Below are positions 58,958 to 64,000 of a stretch of DNA of 64,000 nt, one piece after another. The notes below the pieces were generated by a model. That model was given only the letters and a program-made list of their open reading frames with translations. It made no database searches and was not told the origin of the DNA. The position numbers were made by a program, and so were the translations under genes. The stretch's first letter is position 1. Each line of letters begins with the position of its first letter. This DNA is from Diaporthe sp. PMI_573 (Eukaryota > Ascomycota > Sordariomycetes > Diaporthales > Diaporthaceae): NCBI GenBank assembly GCA_021399435.1, contig JAJTUP010000025.1, forward strand, positions 744,001-808,000, given 5' to 3'.

Positions 58958-61772
58958 TGTGAATGGATGTGGTGTACAAGATCCGGTGAAGTCGAGGCAC
59001 GGTGCAGATTTGCAGATGGAGATGTCCTAAAGGGTGTCTTCAAGGCTCCAGGTGCAATTCACCTGCAGGACTCGTCTGCGTGGCAAGCCTTGCTGAGCCA
59101 GGGCTCTGGAAAGGGAAGGGAGAGGAAGCAAAGGGTCAGGGGGAAATAGTCAATGACTATCATTGCACAGAGAGGAGGGCATTACATATCTAGTGCAGCT
59201 GCCCGCCGAGCCGGTGAGACGACGAGCGAATCGCACGCCATCAGCCATTCTCTTCCTGCATATTCAACATTACAAATTCGAGAGCCGGTGCGGACCAACC
59301 CCAATCTAGCCCGTCGAGGAATGGGTCACCGCCTTCGACGGCTGCTGAATCAAGAGCCTCATTTCCCACGTCAGATTCGTCCACTTCCGGCCTTATCGGA
59401 GGTAGGGTGGACATTAGATTAGATTGTAGGGCTTAACAATCAAATTCATCTGGGCGGCTCGCGGGCGTTGGGAACCTGGGCGCTGATTAATACCCACCCG
59501 CCCTTCCGCAGACGTGTCTGGGTTGTGCAAGGGGCAGGTGGGTTTTGTTCGCTACATGCCGAGCTTGGGACTCAGTTGATCGGCATGATTGGGGGCAATT
59601 TTATCGTCATCTGGTGGAGCCAAGAAGTTTAGAAGCTTTCCAAGCCATCCGAGATTTTCTGTCGGGATCGAGCAGTAGTTCAACACACTAGTACACTAGT
59701 CATCGCAGCCCCCAACATACGCGTATCGGCGTATCGTGACAGGGGCAGACCCAGATCTCACGTTCAACTGCCCTGTCGAACCTTGACCATTGGGAGCTCG
59801 AGCGACTTGAATGACTACGAAGTCGGCCACGTCACATGGATGAGCCTTCTGTCTTCTATGCATACTAGTAAGCATCAGCAACATCACAAAAATGCGAGAA
59901 AGTCGAGCATTCTGAGCAGCAACTGTGAATGATATCTCCGATGTCATGAGTAAGAAGAGGGTGACTCTCAGCTCATTGTGGTGAGCTGCCTTGTGAAATA
60001 CGTGCATATCATCTCTAGCCCTCACTCTCTGCCTGCTGAATCGAAGCTGCAACCGGGCTGCGGACACAGAAAATTTAACTGGTTCCCCCACGTGCTTACT
60101 GAGTTCGCAAGGCACATAGAATAATCCCCACCGGCCCAAGGGGGGGGCTTTTGGCAGGCATAAGGGCACAGTGTGGCCGTCAAGGTCTCGCAATCTTGTC
60201 GATAAGCTTAGTACCTAAGCAGACACCTTTTGTGGGCCATGAAAATGCTCGTACACGCTAGATTTGAGTCGCTTATAAATTCAGAGAATATGGCTGACAA
60301 ACTGTGGCTACAAAGGCGCGCAGCGGGTGTCGTATCCACTGCATCAGACCTCAGACTAGAGGAGATTGCTGAGCAGAAATACGCGGAAAGGGGTCAAAGA
60401 TCGTCCTGGGGAGACCGCGTAAGAAGCGAAGTATGGTGGAACTCTTGTATATCTAGGACTTGGCAAGGGACAGTAATTCCCTCAACATTTCGGGAATAGT
60501 CGACCGTATCAAGGAGTATTGAATCGTGCCCTCTCCCCTTCAGGAACCAATGTAGAGGTTTTCGGAGCATCCCGAGTAACACTGGCTGCCTCACTTTGCC
60601 GCGATTCATGTATCGAAACTTTTCGGCATGTCCTATATCGTAGATAACCCTGCCGGGTTCATTCATCTTGGTTCGAACTTCGCCGAGTGCTCCAGACCAT
60701 TCCTACATTCACTCCCTTACCCTTGACGTGTCACCATTTTGTGGCGCCAGGAGCACCTGCTGTTGATAAATCTCCATCCAATCAAATTGTAGCTCGGGCA
60801 GGCCGGCGTAGATGTGAGTTAAGTTGAGATCATTATGGGCTATAGCTCATGTACATGCACCATTGACATGGTCCCGAGCACGTCTTGCCTGGCAGAGAGT
60901 ACGCACATAGCCACGTTACGTCTTCTTGAACAAGTCAGATTCGCAAATGTTGTAGCGACTTTGTCTCTGATGATTTCAATGGAGCTTTCCAAGTGACTCT
61001 CAAGCGATACGTTTGAATGAGGAAGCTCAATCGTTTCCCAATATGCGTGCCGTCAATATTTTGAGTTGCTGTAGTAGCTCCGCACAGGGAGGTCGTCTCA
61101 GGAGGCGTTTGACCTTGTCTCAACTCATTTAATAGTACTGTGTCGCCAAGTCCTGACTTTTATCTCGTAGAAACCTTGGAAACTTTGTGCCGGGTGAAGA
61201 TCTCGGGAGCTTTCAAATAAGATAAAGTCACTAACTTCTGGGTCCGGGAGCTTCCAAGCCCTTATAAGACTCGGTGGTGTTGAGAGGGTTGAGATGCGAT
61301 CCTCGTAGCGACGACTTGGTCTTTGTTGGAGCCAAGCCCAGTAATTCTTAGTTTCTAAATAATTCAGTCCGTAGTTCCAAATTACTCAAATAACCAAAAT
61401 TGAGATTCTGCACTGCACAATTCTCATCAACACGGATCACAAAGAATGACAAGGACTGTGACCAGTGAAATGAATTCAAGGGTATCCGGAAAGCATCGCT
61501 AGTTGTGGAGTGCAGTGGGGACAATCTTTTCCCCTGCTGTGTCCTTTTCTGGCTTCCGCCAATCTTCTAAGAACTCCGAGTCCTAAGCCTTTCCATGCCT
61601 TCTGTTATACGCAATGAAAACCCTCTGCTCAGATAGAGGTCCTTCCAACATGACTGATAGTCAATGTCATCATCGAACCCCAGCGCAGTGCGCTAGAACA
61701 AGCGTAGTAGTATGTAGATCCGAGTAAACTCGATTCGGAATCAAAACACCGCAGAACCCCAGGCCCGCAACA
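58958..61772. other. 2.8-kb gene-free stretch upstream of the ABC transporter
   Basis: Long promoter region of the ABC gene, then the 3' flank of the helical protein gene. Frames up to 165 codons (60193-59696 -) have no motif. No transposon remnants recognised. Long upstream regions are common for inducible pump genes. Confidence 0.45.
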
Positions 61773-62499
61773 TCATCCCTTCTTCGTCAAATAGGCAAGC
61801 CCTAATATTTAAAATTCTCGTCAGGAATCATGGAACGGAAATCAGGAACAAATTTCGGGAAGAATATAATGGAGGGGACTTACTCTTCAGCTGCTTCTGA
61901 ACCTCTCTCTGCGCGAGCTTGGCGGAATCGAGGTTGGCCTCCATGGCTTTGATGTGGTTCCTGTGTGACGGAGTGTTGTAGGCATTGGGGTACTTGGTCA
62001 TGAAACCAAGCCGAGCTTGCGCTGCCCTAGATGAGGATAATAATATCAGTCATAATACTGTCTAGCACAATTCCTAAAAGAGCGTTTTGACTTACCGAAT
62101 GGCAGCGTTGGACCTGGCCTTCTGGGCTGCCAGAGCTTGCTTGCAGCTCTCCTCATCATCGCGGGCTTTGGCGACCTTGCCCGAAGCAACAGCTGTCTTA
62201 TTTGCTTCTCCGAGCGACTTCACCAAGGCCTTATAGGCGTCGTACTCCTTGACCTGCTTCTCCGTCCAATCTTCCCGCCTGGCAATGTCACCCTGGTCCC
62301 TGCGCTTCTGGATGTGGGACTGGACTTTTCGCTCCGCCAGGATGTTTCTCTTCGTGGTGTCCAGTGCCCGGATTTCGTTCACCATGTCGATGAATCCAGC
62401 ATCGACAGGCTTCATCTTCTCCAGATACGAATCGTCTGACAGAAAAGATTGAAAAGAGCTCACTGATGCCACAGAAGCTGGTGTATTTGGTTGAGACAT
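61773..62499 (-). CDS. Charged, mainly helical protein of 191 residues
   Basis: Three exons (62499-62096, 62026-61884, 61801-61773) join in frame. The ATG at 62499 (MSQPNTPASVASVSSF) is the first true start; the longer frame begins with a non-ATG codon. After a Ser-rich head of 25 residues, most of the protein is highly charged and helical (TTKRNILAERKVQSHIQKRR, EDWTEKQVKEYDAYKALVKS, EESCKQALAAQKARSNAAIR) with a shorter conserved-looking LGFMTKYPNAYNTPSHRNH before a last helix and a basic end (AYLTKKG). It looks like a coiled-coil or scaffold protein, without membrane spans or signal peptide. I do not recognise the family. Three clean splice joins support a real gene. Confidence 0.72.
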
Positions 62500-64000
62500 T
62501 GTAGAGGGATGAGGAGGCTTCGAGGATAGATGGAAGGTGGAAGACGCCAGCAGGGCTGCTAGGTAGGGGTTGATGGTAGTTGAAGACAACAAGTCCCACG
62601 ACTATAGTCGTGAGCTGGCCATTGGGGTCAAATATGGCCATCGTTGGCGGTTATGAGAAGTGATTCACGAAGCAATTCACTTTGGTTGTCCATTTTCCCA
62701 GGTCAGTACTCTCGGTGTCCATGCCGTACGGATCTGAGTATCTTAGCCTTTAGACCCGGTTGCGGGACTTAACTGCCAGATTGCTGTTGAATTTTACTTA
62801 GACTGACAATTGGCAACGATTTATTCACTTGTGGTGACTTTTTCACTTGATCTGCTGGCCACCTGCAACGCTCATACTATCTCAGCAGCATCACACAAGT
62901 GAATCTCGGTTTGGCTTACAGCCTGTACTTGTGTAGAACCTGTAGTGTAACTAAGTCATGTCGATCGGGGGACACACTCCTAGACATAGTTCGAAAGCAT
63001 CATGATGTCTTTTCTATTGCCGATTGGAAGAGTAAACCAAGCTGTATGAGCCTATACACAGGTGCACAATCAAAACGGTTGTATCATCACAAAGCTCCAT
63101 TCGAGCCCTTTTATCTCTTTATTTGCCTTCCTCAACTCCGTTATTCGTGCATCGCGGCTACTCTAGCGGACCTGCATCTTAAATTCACGTTGCTGACTCC
63201 ACGGCGCGTCTGCTCAGCTATGAAGCTAAAGGAATCATATCAGACGTATAATGATACTCGTGGGGGCTAGTTCGCCCACCACCTCATTATATTAATGCTT
63301 AATTTCACAATTATGGAACGAAGTAACTGGGGCTTAAGCTTGTGCTGTTCGTTTGCCGATGAGTAGTCGAGAGGTGACTTGCGGTTCTTTGAGGCAGTTT
63401 AAATTTGGCGACTGATACTTTCCGCGAGCAAATAAACCAGACATTTGATTTTAATTGAGACAAAAAAAAGATCATTTGATACAGGCTGTATTTCAGGCTG
63501 CTATTATGCGTCCGATTCGCCATAGTTGCCATAGCTGACAGTGTATTATAAAGAGAATAAATAAAACATGAAAGATTAGTTTAGGAGACTATTAGATTAT
63601 CTTACATGCATATTTGATACTTAATTAGATATAAAAAGGCAAAGTAGAAACAAGGAGTGGTATAACCTAGCCAACAACTTAAGCTGTTCCTAATAATGCA
63701 GATACTTCAGGCCGGGCAATTCATGTTGCTGCTACAGAGTAGCTGAAGCTGTGTCCGCCAATGCACAAAAGACGTTGCAATCAGACTAATGAGTGTTGGG
63801 CTTGATGATGACATGCTTGACCGAGATATGTGGATGAGTGAGCTAGAGGGAATTGCAGTGCGAGGTATATAGACTAAATCGACGCTGTTTTGCTATGCAG
63901 AAACATCGCTGAATGCGACCTTCCGCAGCTTCAGAGCATGGGACATTGCTTTTTTCGGATTTGCGTACAACCTACTATAGCACAACTATCGAGAACGGTA
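62500..64000. other. 3' edge of window, gene-free
   Basis: Promoter of the helical protein gene, then AT-rich DNA at 63.3-63.7 kb. Frames of 73-123 codons lack features. Confidence 0.45.

Overview
The window looks like nuclear DNA of a filamentous ascomycete (Pezizomycotina). Most genes have one to several short introns of roughly 45-95 bases with GT..AG ends and CTGAC/CTAAC-like branch sites. The protein families are typical of moulds: laccase, GH47 mannosidase, PDR-type ABC pump, TRI12-like and Dal5-like major facilitator (MFS) carriers, NmrA-like and SDR enzymes, and an F-box protein. Repeats carry CpA-to-TpA changes typical of repeat-induced point mutation (RIP). I cannot name the species from sequence alone. 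No rRNA, tRNA, CRISPR or bacterial operon was found.

Layout. 1-7.7 kb: a 58-residue membrane protein gene (+), a CDF metal transporter (-), a broken NmrA-like gene (-) and an intronless F-box-like gene (+). 7.7-12.2 kb: AT-rich, gene-poor DNA with decayed Ty1/copia sequence, a RIP-mutated repeat pair and a short tandem repeat. 12.2-16.1 kb: a membrane-anchored GH47 mannosidase and a single-pass Ser/Thr-rich membrane protein. 16.6-17.5 kb: a second repeat island with a diverged direct-repeat pair and a minisatellite. 18-26 kb: secreted alpha/beta hydrolase, 14-TM-type MFS pump, unknown 201-residue protein and secreted laccase, all (-). 28.5-33.5 kb: small secreted protein (+), SDR and TRI12-like MFS pump (-). 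35.8-42.2 kb: OSM1-like fumarate reductase and a 1074-residue SNF2-like helicase (-). 43.7-50.6 kb: DUF3500 protein, SAM methyltransferase, a gene fragment, a small Cys/Gly-rich protein and a D-2-hydroxyacid dehydrogenase (-). 51.9-64 kb: Dal5-like permease (+), full-length PDR-type ABC transporter (-) and a charged helical protein (-).

How the genes may work together. There is no polyketide or peptide synthetase, terpene cyclase or P450, so this is not a classical metabolite cluster. Three efflux-type carriers, a laccase, a secreted hydrolase, an SDR, a flavin reductase, a methyltransferase and a metal transporter suggest a loose detoxification and environmental-interaction neighbourhood; this is inference. 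About three quarters of the genes lie on the minus strand. Exon joins were worked out by hand from splice motifs and reading frame. Every intact multi-exon model except the Dal5-like permease closes in frame. I did not find a convincing wholly new multi-gene system. The strongest anomalies are a GH47 enzyme with its expected catalytic acid apparently replaced by Arg, two RIP-marked repeat families, a broken NmrA gene, a permease whose exon 2/3 join does not keep frame, and several unrecognised small proteins.
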